Source of the DNA: Sulfuracidifex metallicus DSM 6482 = JCM 9184
GTDB lineage: Archaea > Thermoproteota > Thermoprotei_A > Sulfolobales > Sulfolobaceae
Length of the DNA stretch: 64,000 nucleotides
Direction of reading: 5' to 3'
Assembly (NCBI GenBank): GCA_032834875.1
Contig: CP135238.1
Location: 192,011 to 256,010 of the forward strand
The position numbers and the translations under genes are program-made. The notes under the pieces were generated by a model. The model had not been told where the DNA came from. It saw only the letters and a program-made list of their open reading frames with translations, and searched no databases. Shown here one piece after another: positions 1 through 7,755 of the stretch. Positions within the stretch are counted from its first letter, which is position 1; each line of letters opens with the position of its first letter.

Positions 1-991
1 ACAAATCCAGTTTTACGATAAATGCAAATAAGATTGAGGCTAACGCTGAGAAGATAGTATCCATCAAGTGATAAAATGAAGAAATTTTTGTGCTAAAATT
101 TAACAATTTGACTACTGTTTCTTCAACGACTGGTGCCCTTAAAGATGAGGACATATTGGCTAAGAATATTAGGGATAAGAAAAGAAATATCGATTCTCGG
201 TAAAATATAGAAAGTGATAAGAAGAGAATTAATTCTGCTATAGATAATGTTATGAAAACTGTCTCCCTTATTTTGTGAGCTACATAATAGAAAATAATTA
301 GAGGAACTTGAATTATCATGAGGTATAAACTTATTTCCTGCGGGGTATATGCATAAAATACTGTAAGCAGAATTAAAGGTATATAACTTGTGATTGCAAC
401 TCTTCTTAAACTTGCAAAGAAGCCAAAGAATATAACCAACTTCCCGACGTTTTTTAACCAAGAGTAGAGTTCCGATAAACTCTCTTTATTCTCTTCATAT
501 CTAAGCATTGATGATAATACTAGGTTTGTAAACAATAGAGGAATAAATAATATTAGGAGAGTGTTTATCCCTATTATTCTACTTAAGTAGAATATTCCTA
601 ATCCTGCCAAGCTAAGGGCATAAGTTAAGGTCATCATTATTGAATAATCCTTTCTCGTAAATCCTTTTTGAAGTATTATAACTGAGGAATTTATAGAGTT
701 GGAGATACCCATAAAAATTGCAGAGAGGGTGAAAGTAAGGGAGGACCTTTGGATAATTAAGATTATTAGTATAAGAAGTTCTAATGCGGCTGAGACCAAG
801 AGATTCCTCTTTGTCGAGAAAGACACCAAAATAATGTATGTGATAAACTGAGATATTGATATAGTACTTAATATTAACCCTATTTGGAAGTCATTTAAGC
901 CTGATATTTTCATTAAAGCTAGGAACGCAAAACTCATGAAACCTATGAAAAATGAGATAATTGACTTATATGCTAAGTAATAATTCTTCAT
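1..991 (-). CDS. Multipass membrane transporter, MFS-like (partial)
   Basis: An open frame runs from an ATG at 989-991 down to the window edge without a stop: about 330 codons, C-terminus missing. The product is almost entirely hydrophobic, with roughly ten predicted membrane helices separated by short basic loops (for example KRNL, RKDY, HKIRE), a pattern like the major facilitator superfamily. I see no signature motif that fixes the substrate. It starts 6 nt after the stop of the QueC-like gene and is therefore probably co-transcribed with it; an exporter or importer for the product of that operon is an inference. A flippase-type exporter is the main alternative. Confidence 0.6.
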   Translation of the reverse strand, partial: MKNYYLAYKSIISFFIGFMSFAFLALMKISGLNDFQIGLILSTISISQFITYIILVSFSTKRNLLVSAALELLILIILIIQRSSLTFTLSAIFMGISNSINSSVIILQKGFTRKDYSIMMTLTYALSLAGLGIFYLSRIIGINTLLILFIPLLFTNLVLSSMLRYEENKESLSELYSWLKNVGKLVIFFGFFASLRRVAITSYIPLILLTVFYAYTPQEISLYLMIIQVPLIIFYYVAHKIRETVFITLSIAELILFLSLSIFYRESIFLFLSLIFLANMSSSLRAPVVEETVVKLLNFSTKISSFYHLMDTIFSALASILFAFIVKLDL

Positions 992-997
992 TTAGAT

Positions 998-1732
998 TCA
1001 TCCATTATATTTTTTCAAAATGTTGACTAAGTTATCCACGAAGTCTTTAGGATATTCTCCAGTATACTGCAAGAATGGCCTAAAATACCTCTCTACTAAC
1101 TCTTCCAGACTTAGTTCTCTTGATAACTTATCTATCTCAGCAGGATGTAAATTATAGTAGTAGATTGTAGGATCTTTAACTTTTGCCTCTTCGAAAGCTC
1201 TTCTTCTAGATCTACACGCCATACATATGCCGCAGTGCATTTTTCCAGATACAATGCAACTATGAGTTTTTGTGAAATCTATGCCTAATTCATAACCCAA
1301 TTTAATAACTTCGCTTTTTACCATTGTGCGAAAAGGTGCTATAACCTTAAAACCCATAAGAGATTCAATATCCTTCAAGAGACTCATTCTATTATTCCAC
1401 TCATCCTTAAGCCAGCCCACAAACATAGTATTTAGATTCGGATAAGCTGAAAAAGATGCTAGGATTTCTATCACAAACTGGTACTTAATTATGTATTGTA
1501 TAGAATCTATTGGAGGGAGATCGAAAGACTTAATATAAGAGGAAAAATCAATGATATGTAAAGGAATATCGAGCTTTTTAGACAATTCTTTGACTAACTC
1601 TAATTCTCTTATTTGGGGAGGATAACCGTAATGTATGAAAGTTCCATGCAACACATATTTATCTTCAAGATAATACGCTAACACTGTGGAATCTATTCCT
1701 CCAGTAAGTTGAATAATAGCTTCCTCAACCAT
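998..1732 (-). CDS. QueC-like ATP-pyrophosphatase (7-cyano-7-deazaguanine synthase family paralogue)
   Basis: 244 residues. The PP-loop TGGIDST lies at residues 10-16 (canonical QueC has SGGxDST). The C-terminal zinc site is complete: Cys159, Cys167, Cys170 and Cys173 in the CxxCxxC arrangement of QueC, followed by the usual RSRRRAF stretch. QueC activates a carboxylate with ATP and converts it to an amide or nitrile. The context is not the archaeosine pathway: it sits between an unknown 278-residue gene (2-nt gap) and a transporter (6-nt gap), in a region with transposon and att debris. This suggests a specialised paralogue. QueC relatives also occur in the Qat and type IV CBASS defence systems, but none of their partner genes is visible here. 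Family certain, role unknown. Confidence 0.8.
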   Translation of the reverse strand: MVEEAIIQLTGGIDSTVLAYYLEDKYVLHGTFIHYGYPPQIRELELVKELSKKLDIPLHIIDFSSYIKSFDLPPIDSIQYIIKYQFVIEILASFSAYPNLNTMFVGWLKDEWNNRMSLLKDIESLMGFKVIAPFRTMVKSEVIKLGYELGIDFTKTHSCIVSGKMHCGICMACRSRRRAFEEAKVKDPTIYYYNLHPAEIDKLSRELSLEELVERYFRPFLQYTGEYPKDFVDNLVNILKKYNG

Positions 1733-1734
1733 GA

Positions 1735-2571
1735 TTATTTCCCGTAAGGGTCTTTTGCCGGCATATAATATGCTATATGTGACATTGAATCTATTCTTTT
1801 ACTATTCTTTATCTGATTGAAATTAGGATCTTTATATTTAAATATCATAACCTCATCAAATGGTAATTTTCTGCCACTATATATTTTGTATTCTCTAATG
1901 GCTGCCTCATAATACATTCTATCCATGGGGTCTACTTGTATCTGATTATAAACTCCAGATATTATATTGTCGTTTTTCTGTGTAAGATACACTGCATAAC
2001 CTGGCGAAGTATTTAACCGGAATTTTTCATCAATAAACCCAACTAATTTAACTTTACCAACTCGTATCCCGTTAATAGTCTTAACTATACCTTTCTGATA
2101 TCCTTGGAATACTATCTCACCCTCGTCATTTAGGGTTAAATATGTAACATTTGCTTCTAATGGAAAACCTTCTAATGTTCCCGCGACAGAACTTATGTTA
2201 ACAGCACCTTTATACGCTTTTGAATAAGTAGAGTAACTCCAGCAAATTATGGAGTCGCCACTAGCAGCTTGCACTTCATATTTAGTTAATGATTCCCACT
2301 CGAAATAGAGAGACGAGATATTAGTCTTTGTATCATATGAACCAATGCCAAGTCCTCTATAAGTTTCATCATTTAAATTAACTTCAATAATAAAAATGGT
2401 ATCTATCTTGGAACTTTCATAAAAGTTATAATACGATTTTAGAAAATCTTTGAATTGTTTATCGTCTAACTCACTATTTTCAATTTTTATTTCGATATTA
2501 GAAAAATTGAACTTTGTTTTGTATATTAAGTTTTTCTCTGTTATATATTCAACTTTAGAACTGATTTCCAT
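1735..2571 (-). CDS. Unknown protein, first gene of the QueC-like operon
   Basis: 278 residues, not recognised. It lacks a signal peptide and membrane segments; the middle (about residues 70-230) alternates short beta-like hydrophobic strands with Gly/Asn/Asp turns, and the last 50 residues are mixed charged. It ends 2 nt before the QueC-like start, so the two are almost certainly translated from one message. It may supply the substrate or act as a partner of the QueC-like enzyme; a glutaminase-type or binding role is conceivable but nothing in the sequence proves it. Confidence 0.6.
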   Translation of the reverse strand: MEISSKVEYITEKNLIYKTKFNFSNIEIKIENSELDDKQFKDFLKSYYNFYESSKIDTIFIIEVNLNDETYRGLGIGSYDTKTNISSLYFEWESLTKYEVQAASGDSIICWSYSTYSKAYKGAVNISSVAGTLEGFPLEANVTYLTLNDEGEIVFQGYQKGIVKTINGIRVGKVKLVGFIDEKFRLNTSPGYAVYLTQKNDNIISGVYNQIQVDPMDRMYYEAAIREYKIYSGRKLPFDEVMIFKYKDPNFNQIKNSKRIDSMSHIAYYMPAKDPYGK

Positions 2572-2954
2572 TTTTTCTGTGTAGAATATTTCATATATGT
2601 TTAAAAAGATACTGTATTTAGAATATAGAGATATATATATGGAACATATCTATTATATTAAGTTTTTTCCCGATCTTACTCCGTGTAATAATATATTTTT
2701 GCCGAAGTTACAACAGTCTGGAGGTAGTGTCCTCATTAACCTACAAATTCTGGAATTAACATTCTCTCCCACAAGACTATGACTATGTAATACGTCATGG
2801 TACTAATGCCCCCTATTTACCGCCTTAGTAGCCTTCCTAAGATGTACGAGAATGTCCCTCAATGAATAGTGTAGCGGTTAGTTAGGATTAACGGGTGAGA
2901 CAACTAAGTTACCTTTCAACCAGACAAGTTAAAAAAGCTTCTCCCCTTGTTCCT
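2572..2954. other. Intergenic region with eroded coding-like sequence
   Basis: AT-rich at the left (the TATATATAT run near 2630 could serve as promoter for the minus-strand operon), then a more GC-balanced stretch. On the minus strand short pieces read like protein but every frame is broken by stops. Probably the distal, eroded part of the neighbouring IS630-type element or another insertion. A short plus-strand open frame (2597-2782) has no protein-like composition and is not called. Confidence 0.4.
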
Positions 2955-3363
2955 TCACCCATCTTCTACTGTCCTCTCGTCTCTCACGTAAGTCCTTTTT
3001 CCTTTCTTATATTTGAAGCCCAACTTCTTGAGGATTGGGCTTAAACTCCTCGGGTTGTATTTTATTCCAAATTCCTTCTCAAGTGTATAGGCTATGAGAT
3101 TCAAGGTTCAAAAGTCGTAGTTCAAGCCGAAATCTCTTGGGCTCTTTTCTAAGATTTGGGCGAGCTTTTTCTCTTTCTTCAGTTTTGTGGATCCCTTCCT
3201 CGGCTTAGCGCTCAAGTCATCTTTTCTCAACTGTTTGCACACGTAAAGACGGAGACATCATACTTCTTGACCACCTCCTTTATTCTCATACCGTTCTTCA
3301 CGTCTTTTATACACTAATTCTCCTCTCTTCCTCTTGTTTCTTGTTGAGACTTATACCGTGCAT
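2955..3363 (-). pseudogene. IS630-family transposase, N-terminal remnant with frameshifts
   Basis: From an ATG at 3361-3363 the minus strand reads MHGISLNKKQ, then needs frame changes to continue as IKEVVKKYDVSVFT (helix-turn-helix), then KPRKGSTKLKKEKK and SPRDFGLNYDF, stop, TLNLIAYTLEKEFGIKYNPR, and LKKLGFKYKKGKRTYVRDER, before a stop at 2955-2957. These blocks have the order and wording of the N-terminal winged-helix half of IS630-type transposases (ISC1048-like elements are common in Sulfolobus). At least two frameshifts and one in-frame stop are needed, and the DDE catalytic half is missing, so this is a dead remnant. Confidence 0.75.
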
Positions 3364-3608
3364 ACTAGATTTCGGCATACAATTTAGTATTACTCATGAA
3401 ACATTAATCTTGCCCTTTGAGGTCTGACAAAGTATAAGATGAGAGTATTGTCTTAAATATAGAGATGAGCTTTGAAATGTGTTAACTGGGGGAGTTTAAC
3501 GGTTTAACGGCTTATGCGCAGTAGATGAAGAAGTCAGATATTCATTATAATAATATAATAATGTATAACGTTATGCCTTTAACAAACCGCGTTAAATTTT
3601 AGGGGTTT

Positions 3609-3661
3609 ATTTAACGTTTTGAACATCTGGTTGTCCGGGGTTCAAATCCCCGCGGCGGCAC
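3609..3661 (+). repeat. Partial tRNA 3' half (tRNA-Phe type), att-site scar, copy 1
   Basis: The end of this stretch forms a perfect T arm (CGGGG-TTCAAAT-CCCCG) followed by the 3' acceptor strand CGGCGGC and discriminator A, with TTGTC as variable loop. The matching 5' strand would be GCCGCCG, the start of archaeal tRNA-Phe genes. No 5' half lies upstream. The 53 nt are repeated at 6225-6277 with one mismatch (t3628 / c6244). Just upstream, GTTAAAT and ATTTAAC form a stem around 11 nt in both copies with different loops, so a piece of the tRNA intron appears to be carried as well. This is the signature of an attachment site left by an integrated virus or plasmid. The 245 nt between this scar and the IS630 remnant hold no convincing gene. 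Confidence 0.8.
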
Positions 3662-3769
3662 CTTTAACTAAATTTGCTAATAATTTCGGATAGTTTTCTC
3701 GATAAGAATAACTACCAAAAGAGTAAGATTTGACAACAATAATTAATACAATCGTATATGTTTAAGCTT

Positions 3770-4348
3770 TTATCTTTCTCCAAAGCGGTACTTGTAAGTC
3801 TCAATCTTACTTCTCAAATTATCAACCAACATTTTAGTCTCAAAGCTCACACTCTTCCCTTCCATAGCCTCCTCAGCCCTTGCCAGATACTCCTTAGCCC
3901 TCAAGTAGAGGTCTTTGTTATTATAAGCTACAGCGTTTTGCAAATACATCATGCCGAGCATAGCTAACTGTGCCACATAATTTTCTGACTCCTTATCTGA
4001 AAACTTTAACGCTCTCTCATACCTCTTAATCAATTTTTCATCAATAGGTTGCCCGCTCTCTGGAGAAAGTATGTACTTAGTTTTAGCTTCTTTTCTCCTT
4101 ATTCCAGGAGGTCTTATCCCACGCCTCATAAGATATCTGTGAAGGTAAGTTGCCGATGTCGCACCTACTGCCACAAATATTAAAGAGCTTAGCAAAAAGT
4201 TATGAGTAATATCATCGACTAAAATTGATACTATAACTGCTGGTAATCCCGTAAGTATGACAAGTAAGTAATATTTTAAAGTTGATATCTCTTTAGTAGG
4301 ACCAAAGATAACCTTCCTTGTTTCATGCTTTTCCTTCTTACTCACCAT
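3770..4348 (-). CDS. Membrane-anchored protein with helical C-terminal domain
   Basis: 192 residues from the ATG at 4346-4348 (an in-frame GTG lies 9 nt upstream). A charged N-terminus of about 25 residues is followed by two membrane helices separated by a short polar turn (SILVDDITHNF). The remaining 110 residues are alpha-helical and TPR-like (YERALKFSDKESE, YLQNAVAYNNKDLYLRAKEYLARAEEAME), probably a cytoplasmic interaction domain. Family not recognised. It lies between the two tRNA-Phe fragments, so it may be cargo of an integrated element. Confidence 0.6.
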   Translation of the reverse strand: MVSKKEKHETRKVIFGPTKEISTLKYYLLVILTGLPAVIVSILVDDITHNFLLSSLIFVAVGATSATYLHRYLMRRGIRPPGIRRKEAKTKYILSPESGQPIDEKLIKRYERALKFSDKESENYVAQLAMLGMMYLQNAVAYNNKDLYLRAKEYLARAEEAMEGKSVSFETKMLVDNLRSKIETYKYRFGER

Positions 4349-4425
4349 AGTAATCACGATCTAAGTATTTATCACCTTTACCTTTATCTTTTTTTAAACA
4401 AAATTAGCAACAAAATCCACCTTTT

Positions 4426-4797
4426 TCACATTTGTTGCAAAGGGTAAGGTTGGTATAGTTTATCTGGTGTTAACACTTCCTTATTCTCTATCCTCTTAGT
4501 CTTGGTTCCACACCCAGACACTCCTTCCTTAATTAAAACCCTATGCTTGTCCCCTTCCTTTCCTATGTACTTCACTTTAAAACTTCTAAGTATACTTTCG
4601 GAACCGTAATTTATCCTATAAGTTATCTCGTGCTCACCGAAAGGATCACCCTCTATTAACTGACTCCACTGAATTATCTTTGATGGAGCATCCTCATATT
4701 CTATTAATGTAACTCCTTGTCTAAAAACTCGCTTATCATCTTTCTTCTCTTCATAATGCAACAATTTAATGCTCTTAGGCTTTAAACTCTGAGGCAT
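4426..4797 (-). CDS. Small unknown protein between att scars
   Basis: 123 residues, soluble, rich in Lys and Glu, with a beta-strand pattern in the middle (HEITYRINYGSE, RSFKVKYIG, HRVLIKEGV). One CxC pair (SGCGTKT has a single Cys; no zinc motif). No recognised domain. Its start is followed upstream by a poly-A/T stretch that could hold the promoter. It lies 77 nt upstream of the membrane-anchored protein gene on the same strand. The protein-like composition and clean start support a real gene; function unknown. Confidence 0.5.
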   Translation of the reverse strand: MPQSLKPKSIKLLHYEEKKDDKRVFRQGVTLIEYEDAPSKIIQWSQLIEGDPFGEHEITYRINYGSESILRSFKVKYIGKEGDKHRVLIKEGVSGCGTKTKRIENKEVLTPDKLYQPYPLQQM

Positions 4798-5144
4798 AAA
4801 GAAATTGAGATCTTTAAAAAAAAGTTAACTATAATGGAATATCTTAACATTGTTCATCACTTGTTTTGCTTCTAACTTAACTAGGTTATAGTTTGAAAGA
4901 GTGTACAATTGTCTTTTAGAACTGGATGCAACAGAAGAATTCCTTAAATCAGCATATAGATACTAACAGCCTTAACAGATACCCAAGATATGAATAAGAG
5001 GGTTAAAGAGGATAAAGCTATGTAAAACACCGTAGTTGCATCAATAAAAAATTAATTAGTGTTGAGTATAAAGACAAAATTTACACGTAAGAAGATGGTG
5101 TATATAACTCTTTGTGCATTTAAAGAAAATTTGTAAATATTTAG
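4798..5144. other. Gene-free region with a possible decayed ORF
   Basis: AT-rich. On the plus strand near 4922-4970 one frame reads LDATEEFLKSAYRY and then hits a stop; shifting frame gives further short peptide-like pieces up to about 5080. This could be the remains of a small helical protein, but no stretch is long enough to assign. No RNA gene or clear repeat seen. Confidence 0.3.
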
Positions 5145-5576
5145 TTAAAGATCGTTAGCCTTAATAATTAGTCTAATGTTTCTGTCGAAGCATATCATCG
5201 TTCTTGAAAAGAAATCTTCCCTACCTAAAATTAGGCTTGGATATATACCCTCACCTAAGTTTACGAAGTCTAAAGATGTCACGGGTATCTGTAACATCTC
5301 ATTAAATTCTACGAAGCGAAATTTTATGTTATACCTCTCTTTTGGAGTGAGCAGATTGGAAATAATAACTTTATCAACTAAACGGCTTTTTAATGAGGAT
5401 TCGTCAAAGCACCTTAAGAACGTATCATTTCTAATGACAGAAAACCTACTTCCACTATCTGGAAGGGCGTAAATTAAATAATCACTACCTAGTTTTGGAC
5501 ACTCCATTTCCACTTTAAGTAAAGGTAAATACGTATCATTAACCTTAACAAAAGGTACCTCTATCTCACGAGGCAT
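5145..5576 (-). CDS. Retropepsin-like aspartic protease domain protein
   Basis: About 143 residues from the ATG at 5574-5576; an in-frame TTG two codons upstream overlaps the stop of the gene before it. The motif LPDSGSRFSVI (about residues 40-50) corresponds to the catalytic D[ST]G[SA] loop of single-domain, retroviral-type aspartic proteases, and SLILGREDFFSRTMICFD near the C-terminus matches their second hallmark (hydrophobic-hydrophobic-G-R/D). Such proteins act as homodimers. It is translationally coupled to a 55-residue gene directly upstream. Both are in the segment bounded by the tRNA-Phe scars. The substrate is unknown; the small partner is a candidate. Confidence 0.65.
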   Translation of the reverse strand: MPREIEVPFVKVNDTYLPLLKVEMECPKLGSDYLIYALPDSGSRFSVIRNDTFLRCFDESSLKSRLVDKVIISNLLTPKERYNIKFRFVEFNEMLQIPVTSLDFVNLGEGIYPSLILGREDFFSRTMICFDRNIRLIIKANDL

Positions 5577-5578
5577 TA

Positions 5579-5746
5579 TCAACTCTCTATATACTTGATG
5601 GAAACTAAAATATCGTAAGTCCCTTTCTTGTAACCCTTCTCCTCCATAATCCTATCAATCTCCTCTTCTGAATCAGCTTCGGCAACAATTCTCCTATTAT
5701 GATCTATTGCGTAATATTTCCTCATAACCCTGATGGGAGTAATCAT
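5579..5746 (-). CDS. 55-residue protein coupled to the retropepsin-like gene
   Basis: ATG at 5744-5746, stop TGA at 5579-5581, overlapping the upstream TTG and lying 2 nt before the ATG of the protease-like gene. The product starts MITPIRVMRKYYAIDHN and continues with an acidic helix (AEADSEEEIDRIMEEKGYKK) and a final beta strand (TYDILVSIKYI). It resembles small antitoxin-like or adaptor proteins in size and charge, but no family is recognised. Too short for a standard ORF cutoff; coupling to the neighbour is the main evidence. Confidence 0.5.
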   Translation of the reverse strand: MITPIRVMRKYYAIDHNRRIVAEADSEEEIDRIMEEKGYKKGTYDILVSIKYIES

Positions 5747-6224
5747 ACTCTCAAATTAAATATGAAATTGCGGGACTATAACTTTGTCTGCTATGCTCTA
5801 TTAACGAATTTTTGAACTAGAGATGTTAGTGCGCTTGGTTCTTTAGCATTTAAAAGCTTAGAATGTCTCTTCACTCAGAAAAAGAGGAGAAAAATAAGTG
5901 TTAGGAGACAATAATAACAATACCAGCTGCAAAAGTTAATGCATATTGGTTGTTTGGTCTAAAAAGCTCGAATATGACAAAAATCTATTTTTAATAACGT
6001 TTTCAAAAATCAAAAAGGGAATAATATTTTGTTATAAATAAAATATTATGGCAAGAAGTTCAAGATTTATACACTAGAATAGAGGAGAATGACAAAGTAA
6101 CTGAGGTGTATAAGGGTTTAACGTCTCATATGATGTAGATTCTTTCATCTAATAATTAATCTAAATTATAATATTAGAATGAAAATTAACCCTTCAACAC
6201 AAAGGTGTTAAATCAAGCCTATTA
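5747..6224. other. AT-rich gene-free region left of the second att scar
   Basis: No complete gene. A plus-strand frame near 6045-6138 reads WQEVQDLYTRIEEND then KVTEVYKGLTSHMM before a stop; it has no start codon and a stop upstream, so it is probably a decayed fragment. If an integrase C-terminal half once flanked the att site, it should lie here, but I cannot recognise one. Confidence 0.35.
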
Positions 6225-6277
6225 ATTTAACGTTTTGAACATCCGGTTGTCCGGGGTTCAAATCCCCGCGGCGGCAC
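6225..6277 (+). repeat. Partial tRNA 3' half (tRNA-Phe type), att-site scar, copy 2
   Basis: Same 53-nt block as at 3609-3661 with one difference, again preceded by a GTTAAAT / ATTTAAC stem with an unrelated 11-nt loop and again lacking the 5' half of the tRNA. Direct orientation of the two copies, 2.6 kb apart, fits two nested or successive integrations at the same tRNA gene, with the intact tRNA expected to the left of the window. Confidence 0.8.
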
Positions 6278-6281
6278 TGTC

Positions 6282-6306
6282 GAGATGTGGGTACTACTCA
6301 CATCTC
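6282..6306 (+). terminator. Near-perfect 25-nt hairpin next to att scar 2
   Basis: GAGATGTG at 6282-6289 pairs with CACATCTC at 6299-6306; the centre GTACTAC is itself palindromic and the G/T at the join can form a wobble pair on one strand. It starts 5 nt after the tRNA fragment. It could be a terminator hairpin, though no strong T tract follows at once, or a protein-binding palindrome of the integrated element. Confidence 0.4.
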
Positions 6307-6446
6307 TCCAGGGTCAAGTTAATTTTAGACTTGTCTTATCTAAGATATTAACATAACGTTCTTTTGTATTTTTCTTTTATCCTCATTTTATTACAAATTA
6401 TATTTAATCTTTTTTAATTTTCCCTAATTTATTCTAATTCATATAC

Positions 6447-7544
6447 CTAATAATATCCATTCTCTATTATTCTGCTTAGTTTCTCTTTGAAAACATTGAA
6501 GCTAAATTGGGCTATTTTATCGGAAAAATCTATTTCCATCTTTGAAGCTTCCTTTATTGCATCAATAGCTGTTTCTAGACTATCGTATCCTATTCCATAT
6601 TTACCCTCTTCGACAATATCGTACCAAGCTCCTCCACTCTTATGTATAACTGGTATTAATTGTGAAGCCATAGCTTCAACTATTGAAATGCCAAAATGTT
6701 CATTTATCTTCGGGTGAAAATATATCTTTGCTACTGAAAGGTATTTATCTATCTCATCTTTAGTGGCATCTAACTTTAACGTCAAGTTGTCTAGCGATTC
6801 TGAAGCTCTTTTAATACTATTAATGTATTCTTTATCTCTTCCAGAAGCTCCTATTATAACAAACTTAAACTCATTTAGCCTCTTAGCTACATCCACAATG
6901 AAATTAACGTTCTTTTCAGGAGATATCCTTCCAATATAGATTATCAGGTTTGGATCCTTCTTCTTGTTTATTGTTTTTCTGGAGTTGAAGTATACTGGAG
7001 GATATAACACAGTCGCGCTATATCCGGAGATCTCTAATATTTTCCTAGTCCAGTTAGAATTTGCTAGTAATTTACTCTTGTTTTTGCTAAGAAAAAGCCT
7101 ATGCATGTATTTATAAGGAATATAATACATTCTTAATTTTTTATTGCTTATATATGGTTCAGATTTATAATACTTATCATCTATCAACTTTAAATTATCA
7201 GTCAAAGACCAGGGAAAATGAATATAACTGTATGTGCTTCGTGTGATATCTCCTATTGTGCTGAAGCTGTTTGGTAGTCCAGTATATAGGGAAAGGAAAA
7301 GTGCTCTGTAGATTCCGAACTTGAAAGGGAACTTCTTAATTATTATTTCGTCTGGTTCTACGAAATTTTCATCCCATTTCTTTATTTTATCTTTATCAAT
7401 GCTAGTTAACGTTATTAGTTTGACTCTAAAGCCTAGACTTTTTAGCACATTTAATACAGCTATTGCGACCCTTTCACTTCCTCCGAGTACCTCGAATGAA
7501 TGGTGAAACAGAGTGAAATCTTGATTCTGCAACTCTATCTTCAT
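6447..7544 (-). CDS. Glycosyltransferase family 4 (GT-B fold)
   Basis: 365 residues. The N-terminal acceptor domain has GGSERV at residues 21-26, typical of GT4 enzymes that elongate lipid-linked glycans (ALG11/mannosyltransferase-like). The C-terminal nucleotide-sugar domain starts at IIYIGRISPEKN and contains the E-x7-E-like motif in NEHFGISIVEAMAS, followed by GGAWYDIVEEGKYGIGY. No membrane segment is obvious, so it is probably peripheral and cytoplasmic, adding hexoses to a dolichol-type carrier or to polysaccharide. It stands alone, with AT-rich DNA on both sides. Confidence 0.85.
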   Translation of the reverse strand: MKIELQNQDFTLFHHSFEVLGGSERVAIAVLNVLKSLGFRVKLITLTSIDKDKIKKWDENFVEPDEIIIKKFPFKFGIYRALFLSLYTGLPNSFSTIGDITRSTYSYIHFPWSLTDNLKLIDDKYYKSEPYISNKKLRMYYIPYKYMHRLFLSKNKSKLLANSNWTRKILEISGYSATVLYPPVYFNSRKTINKKKDPNLIIYIGRISPEKNVNFIVDVAKRLNEFKFVIIGASGRDKEYINSIKRASESLDNLTLKLDATKDEIDKYLSVAKIYFHPKINEHFGISIVEAMASQLIPVIHKSGGAWYDIVEEGKYGIGYDSLETAIDAIKEASKMEIDFSDKIAQFSFNVFKEKLSRIIENGYY

Positions 7545-7755
7545 AAAGTCTTACAAAGTTAAAACGTGATAAGATTAGCTGAAGTTTGCTTGTAATATTT
7601 ATTTTATGCTGGGGAGACTTAACAAGGTAAAGGAAATATACTTTTAATCAAAACTTTAATTAATATATTATATATATATAGCTGTTAGCAGTTATTTAAT
7701 TCTGTTTTAGTTAAAAGCTCAAATACTTCGCTTATGAGAAGGTATATCATCGGAA

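Noticed and set aside
123-461. 112-residue minus-strand open frame inside the left-edge membrane gene
   Set aside because: The neighbouring frame is open over the entire 991 nt with a clear multi-helix membrane composition and starts 6 nt after the QueC-like gene; this one is a shadow.
998-2571. Complete Qat or type IV CBASS defence system
   Set aside because: The QueC-like gene is present, but no ATPase, nucleotidyltransferase, TatD-like nuclease or effector gene lies in the same operon.
2597-2782. 61-codon plus-strand frame
   Set aside because: Runs through AT-rich intergenic and insertion debris, without protein-like composition or any recognised motif.
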